A DNA stretch of 64,000 nucleotides, taken from assembly GCA_036971615.1 (NCBI GenBank), contig JAYKKR010000001.1, positions 2,604,001 through 2,668,000 of the forward strand. Direction: 5' to 3'. The DNA is from Amyloporia xantha (Eukaryota > Basidiomycota > Agaricomycetes > Polyporales > Adustoporiaceae). The notes under the pieces are model-generated. The model was not told the DNA's origin. It did not search any database and saw only the letters and a program-made list of their open reading frames with translations. Positions within the stretch are counted from its first letter, which is position 1. The number at the start of each line of letters is the position of its first letter. Position numbers and translations under genes: made by a program. This document shows, in pieces, positions 49,280 to 61,708 of the stretch.

Positions 49280-51214
49280 ATGTTCGAGGACCTCCCTGAC
49301 GACGTATTATTTCTCATTCTAGACATATTTGGTTTACAGCAAACGATACCCCGCCGATACAGATTGGTATCTACGCTCTCTCGCGTCAATCGTAGATTTC
49401 GTGCATTCGCCCTCCCTTTACTTATGAAGACAATATGTGCTGCACATTATGGACAATTCGTCCGCGTCATAAAGGATATTCATCAATGCACAACGTATGA
49501 TATCACATGTGTGAGGTACGTTTGCGTAGACGGCTGTTGTGTAACTAGCGTCTCAATCTATCGAGTAATACACAGGACAATACATATCGGACGCGACTAT
49601 TGCGGAACTGGCGCAAACGCGAAGCGCGAGTTCTTAGACCGCTATATGCCAGACAACGTCACTATCCCAAACTTGATAGCATTTACTTCTCACGATGCGA
49701 TCTACACCGAAAACAGTATCGTCCCCCTTCGCAGCTCGGTACATCTAAAGAAGTTAGACATATGCTGGTCCATGTCATGCACATTTCCCGATATTTCTTC
49801 ATGGGATTCCCTAAATTCCATCCGTTTACGACTATGTCTCCCGTCCCAGATCACTGTCCTCCCTCTACCCTCTATCCCTCCTCCGTGTTCTTACCAAAAG
49901 ATCACGTCCCTCGCCATACAAGATACGTTATGGAGCCAATGGTGGGACGCTTGCGCAGGCCGGATATATTTTCCCAATCTACAGACATTCATGCTCTCCG
50001 GCGCGACTTCCCGTCCCGACTATACCTATGCATTCATAGAGCAGCATCGTCGCCTGCTCGAAGTTAATGTATGCTTTCCTCGATCCTATCGATTCAGCCT
50101 ACCAGCATTGATGAAACTCATCGCGGGAAATGGTAACTGGAGAAGCTCAGTGATACCGCAGGACACAGGAGCGCACTTACAAAACGACCGTGGTGTGCGA
50201 TACGACGAGCCAATGTATTGGCGAGGGCCGGGACGTGATTTATCATCTTCCTTCTGTCTCGCCAACGCTTTCGCTTTCACGCGTTGTCCAGTATCATCTC
50301 CGCGCGATGATAACTCCTGCACATCGGCTCAATGTGACCCTCACTTTGCTGCCACATCTCTCGCCATTGCTATTTCTCGTCAAGTGCAGTTATCGCATCT
50401 TCCTGCGTTGACTGTTCTAGATTTCTTCCACCTCGCCGATAAACTGCCTGAAATACATTGTCTACGAATTGCTATTTCCGTGACGCAAGAGGAAGGGACG
50501 TTCGAGAGCTTCATAGTAAGTCGTTTATCCGCCTTGCAATCAATGGCAATTCTTACTGACTCGCCGCAGGAAGACCTCGGTGACCTCTTACGATCCTGGA
50601 CTTCCCTTCAATCATTAACATTAAGCTGGGAGTATGACCGTCAATGGCGATGGACAGATGACGATGTTTCTATTGGTTGGTTAATCGACGATGTGGTTCC
50701 ACCCATCACGCTACTACGCGAGCAGACAGACTTCTACGACGACGAGGATGAGGATGACGGATACCCTCTTCAACGTTCCCGTCATATGGCCAGTACAATC
50801 ACTCTGGAAAACATGCGACAACATTTACCTTGGGAGTATATCGAGAGTACCGAAAACGCGGTGCGAACGGTAATGGGAGATGAACTTAACTTAGACGACG
50901 CAGCAGATGATCCTCACCTATTGATGCAAGCTTGGGAAACACGGCACAACCCTCAGGTCGCCCAATCTGTACGCTATCTAGCAGAATGCTGTCCCACACT
51001 AAACAAGTTCGAATGGTATCCGATTACTCCTTTTATGGCACCGGACGCTGTACGGTGGTCGTGGGACATTACTCGCCTGCACGTCGGTGGTGCTGTAGAT
51101 ATAGTTACTGGAAAGCTTACTTATGTCGACGCCGTTACAGGTCCTGCAGAACCGTTTGTTATGCTAGTTGGCGCCGAATTAGAGAGACGTATATCGTACC
51201 AATCTGTACCTTGA
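49280..51214 (+). CDS. F-box/LRR-type protein, intronless, 644 aa
   Basis: Begins MFEDLPDDVLFLILDIFG and continues LVSTLSRVNRRFRAFALPLLMKT, a clear fungal F-box. The rest is an LRR-like array of variable strands (LKKLDICWSMSC, LNSIRLRLCLPSQ, LQTFMLSGA, LQSLTLSWEYD) with an acidic insert (DDEDEDDG) near residue 490, and ends AWETRHNPQVAQ...PLNK-type helices. It probably acts as the substrate receptor of an SCF ubiquitin ligase. It is a paralogue of the minus-strand gene at 42.7-44.7 kb, which has an intron at the position matching FIVSRLSALQ; this copy lacks it. That may be intron loss or, less likely, a retrocopy. A TATAAA lies just upstream. Confidence 0.85.
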   Translation: MFEDLPDDVLFLILDIFGLQQTIPRRYRLVSTLSRVNRRFRAFALPLLMKTICAAHYGQFVRVIKDIHQCTTYDITCVRYVCVDGCCVTSVSIYRVIHRTIHIGRDYCGTGANAKREFLDRYMPDNVTIPNLIAFTSHDAIYTENSIVPLRSSVHLKKLDICWSMSCTFPDISSWDSLNSIRLRLCLPSQITVLPLPSIPPPCSYQKITSLAIQDTLWSQWWDACAGRIYFPNLQTFMLSGATSRPDYTYAFIEQHRRLLEVNVCFPRSYRFSLPALMKLIAGNGNWRSSVIPQDTGAHLQNDRGVRYDEPMYWRGPGRDLSSSFCLANAFAFTRCPVSSPRDDNSCTSAQCDPHFAATSLAIAISRQVQLSHLPALTVLDFFHLADKLPEIHCLRIAISVTQEEGTFESFIVSRLSALQSMAILTDSPQEDLGDLLRSWTSLQSLTLSWEYDRQWRWTDDDVSIGWLIDDVVPPITLLREQTDFYDDEDEDDGYPLQRSRHMASTITLENMRQHLPWEYIESTENAVRTVMGDELNLDDAADDPHLLMQAWETRHNPQVAQSVRYLAECCPTLNKFEWYPITPFMAPDAVRWSWDITRLHVGGAVDIVTGKLTYVDAVTGPAEPFVMLVGAELERRISYQSVP

Positions 51215-51606
51215 CGCGACTAGTAGAACACCGTCTAACCGCGGACATTATAACTGATATTTGACTGTCTGTCATATTACGTGTCGTTCATGTTCTAAAA
51301 ATCTTTACTAGTAAAGTAACAACCTACCGCGTGCCGGCAATTTATGTTCCACATCATTTCCTGCGACCTATTGTCCGCTGTGATGTGCAAAGCTAGACGT
51401 TGTTCTGGGGTAAGATTCCTTAAATTTACGTACGTTTCGAGCTATGCAAACTCACGCGCTTCACAATATAAGTATAAAACGGAAAGCAAATCACAGTACA
51501 TAATCGTCTTTTATGAAATGATAGATCGCCTCGTATGCCCGCAAAACAGCTCGTATACAATAATTCATGCATACAGAGTCATCTTTCCGCCCGTAGCTTT
51601 CCTATG

Positions 51607-52808
51607 TTACACCATAACTACATCCAGAATGCCCTGCGCTGTCAACATTGGCATATGCTGGGAAACGAGAGCAGTTTCCGAAAGACTATATCTCCCACTA
51701 GACCGTACGTCCCATACACTTAGTTCTACGACAACCTGTGTCATGTAACACAAACGACTATCTCCGAGGACCAAATCCACAGTTTTCCAACTGACCTCGT
51801 GTATCTGTCTGCGCGACATAAGTTCAATACGAATATCAACACGCGAAATGTGGCTCGATGTTAGACTCAATAGAGTCTCCGATATCCACGCCAACGCAGT
51901 GAATTGACTACTGCCTTGTCGAAACATCAGGCGTAGCGTACGCAATTGCGAGTTTTGACTAATATCAATGACGGGCATATAGAGGTCTTCAAAATAAGCA
52001 TTCGTGACAACAAGGAGTAGTTATGCGCAAACTTACTTGTCGACGGAAGCCATCGACCATTATCGAGCGTGATTGACAGATGTTTCACAGAGGACTCTGC
52101 TGCTCGAAGTAAAACGCATAGGTCGTCCACAGATTCTCGATGCCATGTGAAATGAATGTGTCCGATAGAACAAGACATTCGATTTACACTGGCCCACCTC
52201 GCCACGACGTTGGGAAACGTGCAGCCATCACCAACCACGAGATGATCGAGTTGTATAGGAGACTCGTCGTTCACAACCGTGTTGACATCATCCAAGCGAT
52301 GCCATTTTGAATGATTCACCGCGAGACACTTCACGACCCGAAAGGCTTCCAAAAAACGTACGAAATCGCTCGTACGCCAAAATGAGCAACCCGACATCGA
52401 TAACTCCGTCGCCGTATGCGTGAATTGCGTAAGTAGTATCGCCTTAGCATGAACTGGTAGCGCGCCCCACATCAACCCTTCCATGATCAACGCCTTCACG
52501 TGGTGCAGGCGTCGAAGAAGCGGACATGCCGCTATTATGGCGTCGTGCGCGAAACGTCTTGGACCACGACATATAATGCGCACTTCCCGGATGTAGTCCG
52601 TTAAGGGGGGTATATATATATCCCTCAACCTCCGCACTCGGCTTGTGGGCAATATGGTGAGCACCGCATGGATATGCGTCCGGCTACGATGTAACCACGC
52701 ATGACAGGTGAGAGAACATGCTGTTATCGTAGCGCGATTCCCGTTCACCCCGACGTCGTCGATGATCATATCGATTAATTCCTGCGGGATATGAGCGCCA
52801 GTCGCCAT
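51607..52808 (-). CDS. F-box-type/LRR-like protein, two exons
   Basis: Begins MATGAHIPQELIDMIIDDVG, then ATITACSLTCHAWLHRSR: the PQELIDxIIDxVxxN...L..CSLTCxxWLxRSR signature of the very common Agaricomycetes F-box proteins. Exon 1 runs to the region coding NGRWLPSTS; a GTAAGT donor near 52037 and an acceptor near 51985 lead to PVIDISQNSQLRTLRLMFRQ and an LRR-like end. The gene lies next to the 49.3-kb F-box gene in convergent orientation. Substrate unknown. Confidence 0.8.
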
Positions 52809-54631
52809 TTACAAAACAGCCTAGAGGATTGTAGATATGCGACTAGTGTCAACGCATAACGAATAAACAGATTCATATAAGTGAGTGCCTGAATTGATAG
52901 TGGGAACACGCACCAATTCCGATAAACAGCAGCAACCATGCGCCTGACGTTGAGATAATCGTAGTATGGTTACGACGACAGCAAGAACTGCGTTTTTGAC
53001 CCGCGATATGCTATACTCGACGTCGCAAAATATGATAAGACACAACTGTCTTCGACAGCTATAGAGCAGATGTCGTCAAATTGCCAAGTTGAGTATGTCG
53101 CATCCTACGTCTCACCTTAAGTGAACTTATATACACACGACAATATTCCAGAAACGGTGAGTCTTGCACGGTTAAATCCCGTCCTATACGCTTTCAATAT
53201 TATCATTCAAACCTTGCTGAGCAACTCGTTGCTGGTTTACGTCATACTCCTGACATTAGTAGACACTTGGGTACCAGCATAAACCGGCATTGGAAACCTG
53301 CGCCTGGTTTTAATAACAACATAGAATATGAAGCTAGTACTACTAGTCAGCGCTGAAGAGTCATCGGGCATTGAACGAACCTATAGAGAGAAATCTTATA
53401 TGACTTTGTCCGGTCGTAAGCGAGTCTGTCATCTTCAGGTATGATCGTTGTGTAATACTGCGTTCTATCAATCCCGTAGCTCCCACAATGTATATCAAGA
53501 GTATTCACTCGCCTGATGTGAAAAACAAATCCCCACTAATCGTAACGATTCGTCGTAATGCGCAAGTCGTCATTATGTTCTGCTTCGCGAATTTCCGTAT
53601 TATGTGACATGTATAACCTCGAGGTTACAACTCATAAAGCATCATAAGTTGAGTCTCTACGTCTTCGCAGAATCGGCGCTTTGCAGTACACATGTAGATC
53701 ACATAATAAATCGCCCGAGTGAACGACGTGAAGCAGAGGTCACAGAACATGCAATAAAGACGCCCGAGCGCAGAATATACAGCGTGTTTTGCTGGCACTG
53801 ATGGGAATGGTCACGTGCACCAATGTCCCACGACCCTCACGATATTGAACCGTTGCATCCCCTCTTTGAAGTGGGCAGGATCTCCGGCGTGGCGATCCCA
53901 TCGAGCTCCTTGGCGGTTTCGTAGTGGATCACGTCGGACTCTTAAGCGTCTTTGTGGACGGCGAAATAGGCGGGAACTGAGTGCGTACAGAGGAGCTGGC
54001 CAGAAACGAATGCGATGTCATGTGTAACGGTATCGATGCAATATGACAGGTAATGGTGAAACGGAACGAGGAAGGGATCATCGTTAGAGACTGTGTTATC
54101 GTCAAAAAACACAGCAGCCGCGCCGCCAGCAATAACGAAATGCCTACACTGCAGACTCTGCGCATAGGACGAGCGCTGAAGATAGGTCAACAAGACAGAC
54201 TGTGCTATTTGAAAAATATGTCGGTGAGTGTTTCATCTTGACAAAGCTTACCCCGAAAGATCTTTCCTACCATACTGAGAAGGCAACGTCATCAGTTTTA
54301 CTTTGATGTATAGTAGTAGCATCGTCTCGAGCTTACGATGATGGAGGCGAAGCAATAATGACTCATATGGAATCTGTGAGCGCGAATACCTTACAATTGT
54401 GTGTCAAAAAATAACCTGATATACCGCATTTTGTCTAATATAATAATCATATGTCCCGACTGCCAGTGGTGCTGATAAAACGTGAGTCTGATTACGCGTT
54501 CATGCCACTACATGAGATTCAAATCATTCTTATAACAGTCCTTTTTCAATACCGAGCTTTACGCACGCGCGAGACGACGTGCTGCAAGACGCACGCATAG
54601 CCACCCCCGTAACACGATCTACCCGCACACC
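52809..54631. other. No firm gene
   Basis: A minus-strand frame at 54193-53942 (ending YCIDTVTHDIAFVSGQLLCT...AYFAVHKDA) looks protein-like but has no confirmed splice partner or domain. The rest is unremarkable. Confidence 0.3.
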
Positions 54632-55421
54632 ATGTACGGATCCGAAGACATGTTATTTCAATTCTGTCGACGACAGACTGAGGTAAGCAATACTATCAGG
54701 CGTATTCACACTGTCATCGATTGATTATTCGGTAGTTATTCTTTAGTCTATCATCTGTGTCGCAGTCATTACGACACTGTGCCGCCGACGTTGAACAATT
54801 CGCTGCAGCCGTACGTATATCATACTACTAACCCGATGAATATAGGGGAACATTGATATTCTATTCAGTATAATGACCGGCTTCTCGTAGCGACTCCTGA
54901 GATAGCTAACGCGAACACTGTATCTACAACAGGAAAAGTTACCTCGAGCAAGACAATCAACAAGACGCTTAACAGGCGGGACCCCCGGAAACCAAAACGC
55001 CCACCGTCGTCATACATTATGTTTCAAAATGAAGTTCGCGCAGAACTTAAGAATAAACATCCGAACATGCCGCACGCCGAATTGCTGGGTATGATCGCCA
55101 AGTTGTGGAATGGGATGCCTCAAGAGATCAAAGACGTAAATCTCTTTTTAGATATCATCATTACGATACTAACTTCAGAGACAGGGCTACAATCTGCAAT
55201 ATATGTCAGCAAAGCTTACATGGTTAGAGGCGAGAACGACATACCATCAAGATCTGCTCTCACTTCAAACCATGGAGTCTGATGTAGACCAACGCGATTA
55301 CGACGTGTCGGGTCCTTCATCGATAAAAAATCCAACATATCAACAGCGCTCCGATCCCACACCGCATACGGATCTACCAAAAGAAGTCATATGGCCATCA
55401 TCTGTCCCTCGTCTTCATTAA
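54632..55421 (+). CDS. HMG-box DNA-binding protein, four exons
   Basis: Exons 54632-54682, 54766-54810, 54869-55135, 55179-55421 join in phase to 201 codons. The last intron has a perfect TACTAAC branch site. After an N-terminal helix (MLFQFCRRQTESLRHCAADV) comes a linker and then a single HMG box starting DPRKPKRPPSSYIMFQNEVR, continuing NMPHAELLGMIAKLWNGMP and, across the last intron, LQYMSAKLTWLEARTTYH. The box carries the PKRPPSSYxxF and W residues of minor-groove-bending HMGB/Nhp6/Nhp10-type proteins. The C-terminal tail is Ser/Pro rich. Its likely role is a chromatin architectural protein. It is not of the mating-type MATA_HMG subtype by its motif, as far as I can judge. Confidence 0.85.
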
Positions 55422-56670
55422 ATAGTGTTTCACACTAATTTAGATAGATAGTATACTAAAACATGACTCGCCTTTTAAACGTAGGATACCAAGTTCAAGC
55501 ACGGCAATTGTGTCTGCTGTTCCTGCTAACTAAACTACTTAAAGAATCAATGTGACGTATTTAGACGGGATAGTTCTTGATAATGAAATGGTTGTCGTAT
55601 ACTAGTGCCACTGAGATTGTATTACGGGTCGCGTGATATCACGCTGCAATAGTAGTGCTCCTCCGTCACCTCAACTAACTGACCAGAAAGTCAACGTATA
55701 CGCTTTGCTAAACGGCTAAATCCCCACCACGCAGTCTATTAACTGGAGTATATATCAATCGGACCGATTAAAGCAACAATTACGCTACAGTCAGTCAAAG
55801 TCAACAATCAGGCCTAACACACCGTTTAGACCTCGCATATGCAGAGAACAAGCTTATGGTGATAACGACTTTACACGATGTGGAATAAATGATATAATTT
55901 AGACCTATGATATAATTCGGACCTAACCAATCTCCTAGGTTTCCTCTCCAACCTCTCCGGTCACTAACATAAAATTGACCATAGCCCGACAACCGTATAA
56001 ATCGCTTCGGATAACAAACCTCGACCGAGACATCACTAGAGCTTCCACCACTGTCAAAATTTGTACGTTCTCGGTTTCTGTTCGACTAGATTATGTGGCA
56101 TGGTGTTTAATTGCTTGTGCAAGCTTCTGTGATATAATATCTACGTCAGTGTGATTTTAACGAATCATCGAAACCACTTAGCCATGACGTAAGAGTCAAC
56201 AAAAGTCGACAATTGAATCTACCCACTTGTCAGCCATATAGACATCTCTCCATACCAGGCCTGGACCGACCCATCGCTGACAGCACCAAAATTGGCACAC
56301 CAGCTAAATTGCGTTGCTGTGAGTCATCACTTCTATGTCATGACATCGGCATGTGTCGGCAAGATTTCACCTATCTCCTTCGCTAGTTTTTGTGTCAACG
56401 TCAACTCAATAAAATTGTTTTGGGACGTTCGGTGGGCAGTGGCCGTCGAACGTCTGCCCAGACGCGATAAGACCAAACCGAGAAGGAGGAGATTGGCTTA
56501 ATAGTATCATGTCTTTGTGAGTCAGCGTGTTTACGTGTGGAAGTTTGTGTGTCAGCACAACCTAAGTCATCATTTATATGTCAGCAGAGTCTGAGTCATT
56601 ATATTTATGTCATCACGCCTGCTTGATGACGTTACTCAATCTGTAACACGAATTAATCCGCGGACCAAAC
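55422..56670. other. No gene seen
   Basis: Intergenic. Contains a short direct repeat near 55,888-55,924 (ATGATATAATT followed by AGACCT/CGGACCT, two copies). Confidence 0.4.
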
Positions 56671-57262
56671 CCCCACGGCCACCCTAAAAGGGAAAGCCGT
56701 CCGTGCGGGCCTGGTCCACTTTCAGTACACCATAAGTGCTCGCTCGCGACGCGTCGAACGCAGCCTGACCGACCACCGTCTAAAATATACAAATTCGGAG
56801 TCAAAATATATCCCTCAGCTACTTCTCGCGCGTCAGGCCGGGAGACGGAATGTATGTCATATCAGACTCCTCATCAGAGGAGGGCGAGTCATCGAAGTCC
56901 TTGAATGCAATCTGAGGCGAACTGTCGACCTCCGGAGGTATTGTGGTACTAGGAGAACTGGTTGGGCCGACAGAACTGACAGCCTCTAGCTCATCATGGT
57001 CATAGAGCTCAATGAAACTGGTACTGCCTGTCCTAGTACCATAGCCATGTATTATTATAGTAGAGCAGTACAATGTATTAACAAGACGAAACGACTGCCG
57101 GAGAGGGACTACTAGTGATAGCGTTGAGGCACAGGCCGGTCCGTCAGGCTGCGTTCGACGCATCGCGAGGGAGCGCTTAGGGAGACGCGCAACCCCCGCA
57201 AGGCGTACTGAAAGTGGACCAAACCCGCACGGACGGCTTTCCCTTTTAGGGTGGCCGTGGGG
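56671..57262. repeat. Inverted-repeat element, probable MITE
   Basis: The left arm (56671-56770) reappears as reverse complement in 57138-57262: CCCCACGGCCACCCTAAAAG, then CCGTCCGTGCGGG, GGTCCACTTTCAGTAC and CGTCGAACGCAGCCTGAC occur in both, in mirrored order. The arms flank about 370 bp of unrelated sequence. The arms probably extend a little further outward with mismatches, which hides the target-site duplication. No transposase. The 177-codon minus-strand frame inside it (57352-56819) is composed mostly of arm sequence and is not considered a gene. Confidence 0.8.
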
Positions 57263-57580
57263 ATCTGGTGCAAGACTAAACGCGATTGTCTGGTCTCCCC
57301 TATTCTGATTCTCTCCGACTATTCCTGCTGTCGTAACTTCCAAACCACGCAATCTTTATGACTGTGCGGTAACGCACCAGGTACAGCTTTATTACAGTCG
57401 CATCCACGAAGATCCACAAAAATTGATTATAGCCATGCCCATGACATACGTGACCCTTGTCATCCTTGCGTTCGACAACACTGGTGATTCCATACATAAT
57501 AATGCCAATGACACGAACCAGCGTAACAACATAAATCAAGATCCTCTTACTTTGTCTAGGGTTTCCCTTATGATATAGCC

Positions 57581-59410
57581 ATGGGAGTTCCGGGCTTATG
57601 GGAGGTATGTCTGATGTGTTTCATCAATAAGTACAACACCACTCACCATATCGTAGATTCTCGATCCCGCAATGGAGATCCGCTCTTTAACTCATCTTGC
57701 TGTTATTGATGGATTTGAGGCAAACCCAAACGGAGTCCGTGGGTTAAGAGTTGGTATAGATGCCAGCATATGGTTCTATCGTACGACCCGCGGTCGAGGC
57801 GGGTGCAATCCGGAACTCAGAACACTCTTCTTCAAATGTGCTAAGTTAACGACGGTACCATTCCTTCCCATATTTGTATTCGATGGACCTGGGCGCCCTG
57901 CTATAAAGCGCGGAAGACGGATCGATCCAGAACCGCATTGGATGACATACGGAACACACATGATCGTCGACGCGTTCGGGTTTGAACGACGAACAGTATG
58001 CATTCAGTTCCTTCATTTCTTTACACATCTGCTCACTCGACGACAGGCACCTGGAGAAGCAGAAGCGGAGCTGGCGTACCTGAACCGAATCGGAGTCATA
58101 GATGCGATAATTACAGATGATGTGGACGCACTGTTGTTCGGGGCAACAAAGATCATACGAAAGTAAGTGTTTTGCTCATTTATCAATCATAGCCTGTCGT
58201 CAAAATTAGTAAAATGTTGCCATCTTTCTCGTCTTCATTTAATGAAGTTATCCGAAATTGAACATCAGATACATCATTACTACCCGTCATGGGAGCACTG
58301 ACATGACACATCTCAGATAGGTGTGGGTTGCCACAGTTGTACGTTTGTCGTGATATATCGGGCGTCGATTTGTCTATATGGAACAGTATCCGTTATTACA
58401 TCATAGTATATCTGTTCGTCGCTGTGCTCTAATTCTGATGGCTTCTTATCATTCCACATAGCTCGAGCGTGTCTACTATCAATGCGAGTCGTCATCAATG
58501 CAAAACGAATGGCAAATATACCAGTGATAACCACGTCGCTACATATACAGCACACAACATATTCTATCATCCGTCCGTTCAACTCACGCAGGGAGGACTC
58601 ATTTTCATAGCCATTCTGTGCGGTGGTGATTATAATGCACAGGGCCTCGTGGGGTGTGGCCCTATGATCGCGCATGGATTAGCAAGGTGTGGCTTTGGTG
58701 ACAGCCTTTGGGAGGCCGCACGTACTATGCCACGCGAACGTCTCTCTCGTTTTCTAGACGTATGGCGGGAAGAACTACGAAGCGAATTACAGACCAATAT
58801 ACATGGTCATATTGGTCGGAGATATCCTTCCGTTGCGGACGCGGTGCAGCACAATTTCCCTGATATCAATGTACTACTCCAGTACATGCATCCTCTTACA
58901 TCAGAAACACTGCCGTCATCTTCTACGTCTCTGGAATCAAATTTTCAATGGGACCAAGAACCCCAATTGGACGAGCTTGCAAGACTGTGCATGTCGTACT
59001 TCAGATGGGATCACGTAGAAACCATCATGGCCCGCTTCCGCAGTACGATATGGCCCGTCATAGTGTTACGTGTCCTGCGGCGTGCTGCACTTGCACGCGA
59101 TATAAAAGCGGCTACATTGAGCAATAGCAACCACAGCATACAAATGTCGAGAGCGGACGTCAGTGGACCGGAAGTATCTGCCACATCATGGTCAATGATC
59201 GCTATATGGTTCTCATCTGCATCGTCCGACTTCACCAATCATGCTCCTTTACCCAATACTATGATAGCGGGAGGAAACCCAGAAGCAACATTATTTGTCA
59301 AAATACACTCATCTAGAAAGCATCCGAGGACCTGTGGCGTACTTGAATATCGAGTCGAAGTAGAAGTTAAACATCTGATGGTGCTTTGTGGCAAAGACAT
59401 GGTAAGTTGA
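57581..59410 (+). CDS. GEN1/Yen1-like XPG-family structure-specific endonuclease
   Basis: XPG/FEN1 superfamily nucleases cut branched DNA; the GEN1 branch resolves Holliday junctions. Exons: 57581-57604 (MGVPGLWE), 57657-57995, 58047-58162, then from 58462, joined in phase. Catalytic carboxylates are all visible: RVGIDASIWFY, FVFDGPGRPAIKRG, APGEAEAELAYLN, ITDDVDALLFG and GGDYNAQGLVGCGPMIAHGL. The last motif begins the helix-hairpin-helix region. The AIYTAHNI-like segment (VATYTAHNI) and the cysteine in CGP(M/K)IAHGLARCGFG are typical of fungal GEN1-like expansions. The C-terminal part ends with VLEYRVEVEVKHLMVL, similar to the repeated RVEISPxxLVxLA-type tail of that family, at a GTAAGT donor. 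Further exons may follow, so the end at 59410 is provisional. Expected to be nuclear and active. Confidence 0.87.
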
Positions 59411-61708
59411 GACGTAGCTGCTGACTCAGACACCCTTGACTCTTTCCTGAAGGATGACGAAAAAACGTGCCCCCCTGGTAACAGAAATACTCCGAAATCG
59501 AAACAGATATGTTCTAGTTTGTACAGCAATACCCGCTTGTGGCTTCCGGCGTGTATGGTTCAACGAGCAGCACCACGTCTCATAGAAGAATTCCAATCCA
59601 CTCGAGGTATACGCCGCATTTAGACGTTTTAAACTGAGGTAACATGACAAGCTGGTAAGGTGTGTTATCTGATTAAATCAATGAGATAATATTGAAACCT
59701 CTTTTTCAACCTCAAAGTCAGACAAACAGTTTTGAAATGGCGACTGATGACGGTAGGTAGCCTCCTATGAACAGAGTAGATACTTTCTTCAAACCTTTGT
59801 AGGCGCCAACTTCAGCACCATAGTCTCGATGGATATTTTGTAGCCGGGCGTCTGCGATAGTGCGATAGTGTCTTGTTGAGCTCGCCACTTGACCTCTTGG
59901 CAGGAGATAGTATATTTTGAGGCATTGCAGACAACAGGAAATACATCCGAAAATTGTAGCGGGCAATGCGAAAGAAGACACACTGAATACTACTACACGT
60001 CCTACTGAAGCTCAATCCCAACCTCTACAATGGTCCTCTAATCAAATAATGAACTCCGGCTGTCAATCTGGGCCTCGTCCAGCTAGGGAAGGCCGGTGCG
60101 GACAAGTCTGGTAAGTGTCCTCGCTCCCATCATCGCTGGTGACATGAGGTCATTAAGGTACCAAGTGTCAAGACTCAGCTGATGCCAAGCCCCTGATGGG
60201 GAAAAATAGAGTTCGTTTGATATCATTTGATACGACGGCAGTATTTTTGGAAAACCTTGATGCGTGCATCCTGGTGGGGCGTCATGGTTCATCTCTGTAT
60301 TCAACTGAAGACTTCCACTCCTCTGAACGTTCCACACTGTCCTACAGCCCCTCCTGGGTGAACCAAGCACCTGAGTGGAATTTTCCGATGACTCTGTAAG
60401 CGCTGATATGCAGCCAGACCGAACAATCAGAATTCTGTGTCAGAGATCCACCCTGCCGGACATTATCATGACATCATTTTCAGATGGCGAAATCGTTCAC
60501 TCATGCTGACCAGTTACTTCTATTTAAGCTAACACTCATATGGTTACGCGTCAATTGAGTTTTTTCCCATGCCACTGTGGAATTCTCCGTAGTTCATGTG
60601 CCCCTCAAGTGCATGTCTTGTCGGGTGATGTCATTTGCAAATTCTATTTGACCACGATTGGCTTGGTTCAAAATCTTTCATCGACTGTGAGAGAATGCGT
60701 TTATCTCGGCATAACCCTGGAACTTACGGGTCATTGAGATGTCGCTATTGAATTCTTAATGATTTCAAGACAAACTGCATATAAGTCGGCCATCTCTCCT
60801 CCAACATACAGGTTTGTGAGACAGTCAGGCGTATTTATCTTGTCACTTCATTATACACAACTTAGCAAAGGTCTTACCTGGTATGTTGAACCACATATCC
60901 ATCATTGTTTATTATGTCATCTCTCACAATGCTGCGATCATTTTACGGAATAAATTGTAGAGTTCTAGTGACTCTGTTATCATCTAGATCTTTAGCACCA
61001 AATCTATCCGCTCGTCGGTTCAGAAGACAGCATACCGTTTAGCGGATTGGCCGCATGCATTATACAATGACAGTGTTCCATGTTGCAAATGGTATGTTCT
61101 AGTGCACTGTTCAAGGCCTTCCATACGGATCATCGATGAGTCACTGATGCGTCTTTTCACAGCCAACTTTCCATACTATACCCTGCACTATATTACTAAT
61201 AGATACACCAACAAAACATGTGCAAAATCAAATCGCAGTTCCTCTTGAAGAGGAAAATTACAGGACAAGATAGAGTTGATATTACCCTCATCCACGCGGT
61301 GATAATATTTGCATTTACATGACTGAAGTAGTGTTGTGTATGCTATATTTTCCACTCAAAATTGGTTTTTCTTTAAATTTCCCATCTTAGCTATTTGAGA
61401 AATACCATAACAAATGATCCATAATTTGCCGTTGTCTAAGTTTCAGCGTATAATTCATCTGAAGGTATTAGCTTCTCCAACATTATGTTCCATCAAACTC
61501 CGTCACCTCATTTATTACGATTATGTCAAGATGATGACAGTATGTGAAGTCGCGGACTCTAGGGATTGCCATCACGTCATTATGGTTACAGTATACATTT
61601 CGACCAAAATCTCGCACTTAGGGATGACACTTCTGAACCTGTTTCATGCGTATTACCGCCCTCTAATTCCACAACTTGCTATACTACGACTGTCTGTTTC
61701 TCGCCACA
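59411..61708. other. No firm gene; 5' flank of IDO copy B
   Basis: No codable gene. From about 60,540 on, patches resemble the 5' flank of IDO copy A (21,850-22,130), consistent with a duplicated segment. Confidence 0.4.

Noticed and set aside
56819..57352. 177-codon minus-strand frame
   Set aside because: It runs through one arm and the middle of the inverted-repeat element, has no domain, and has no splice signals.
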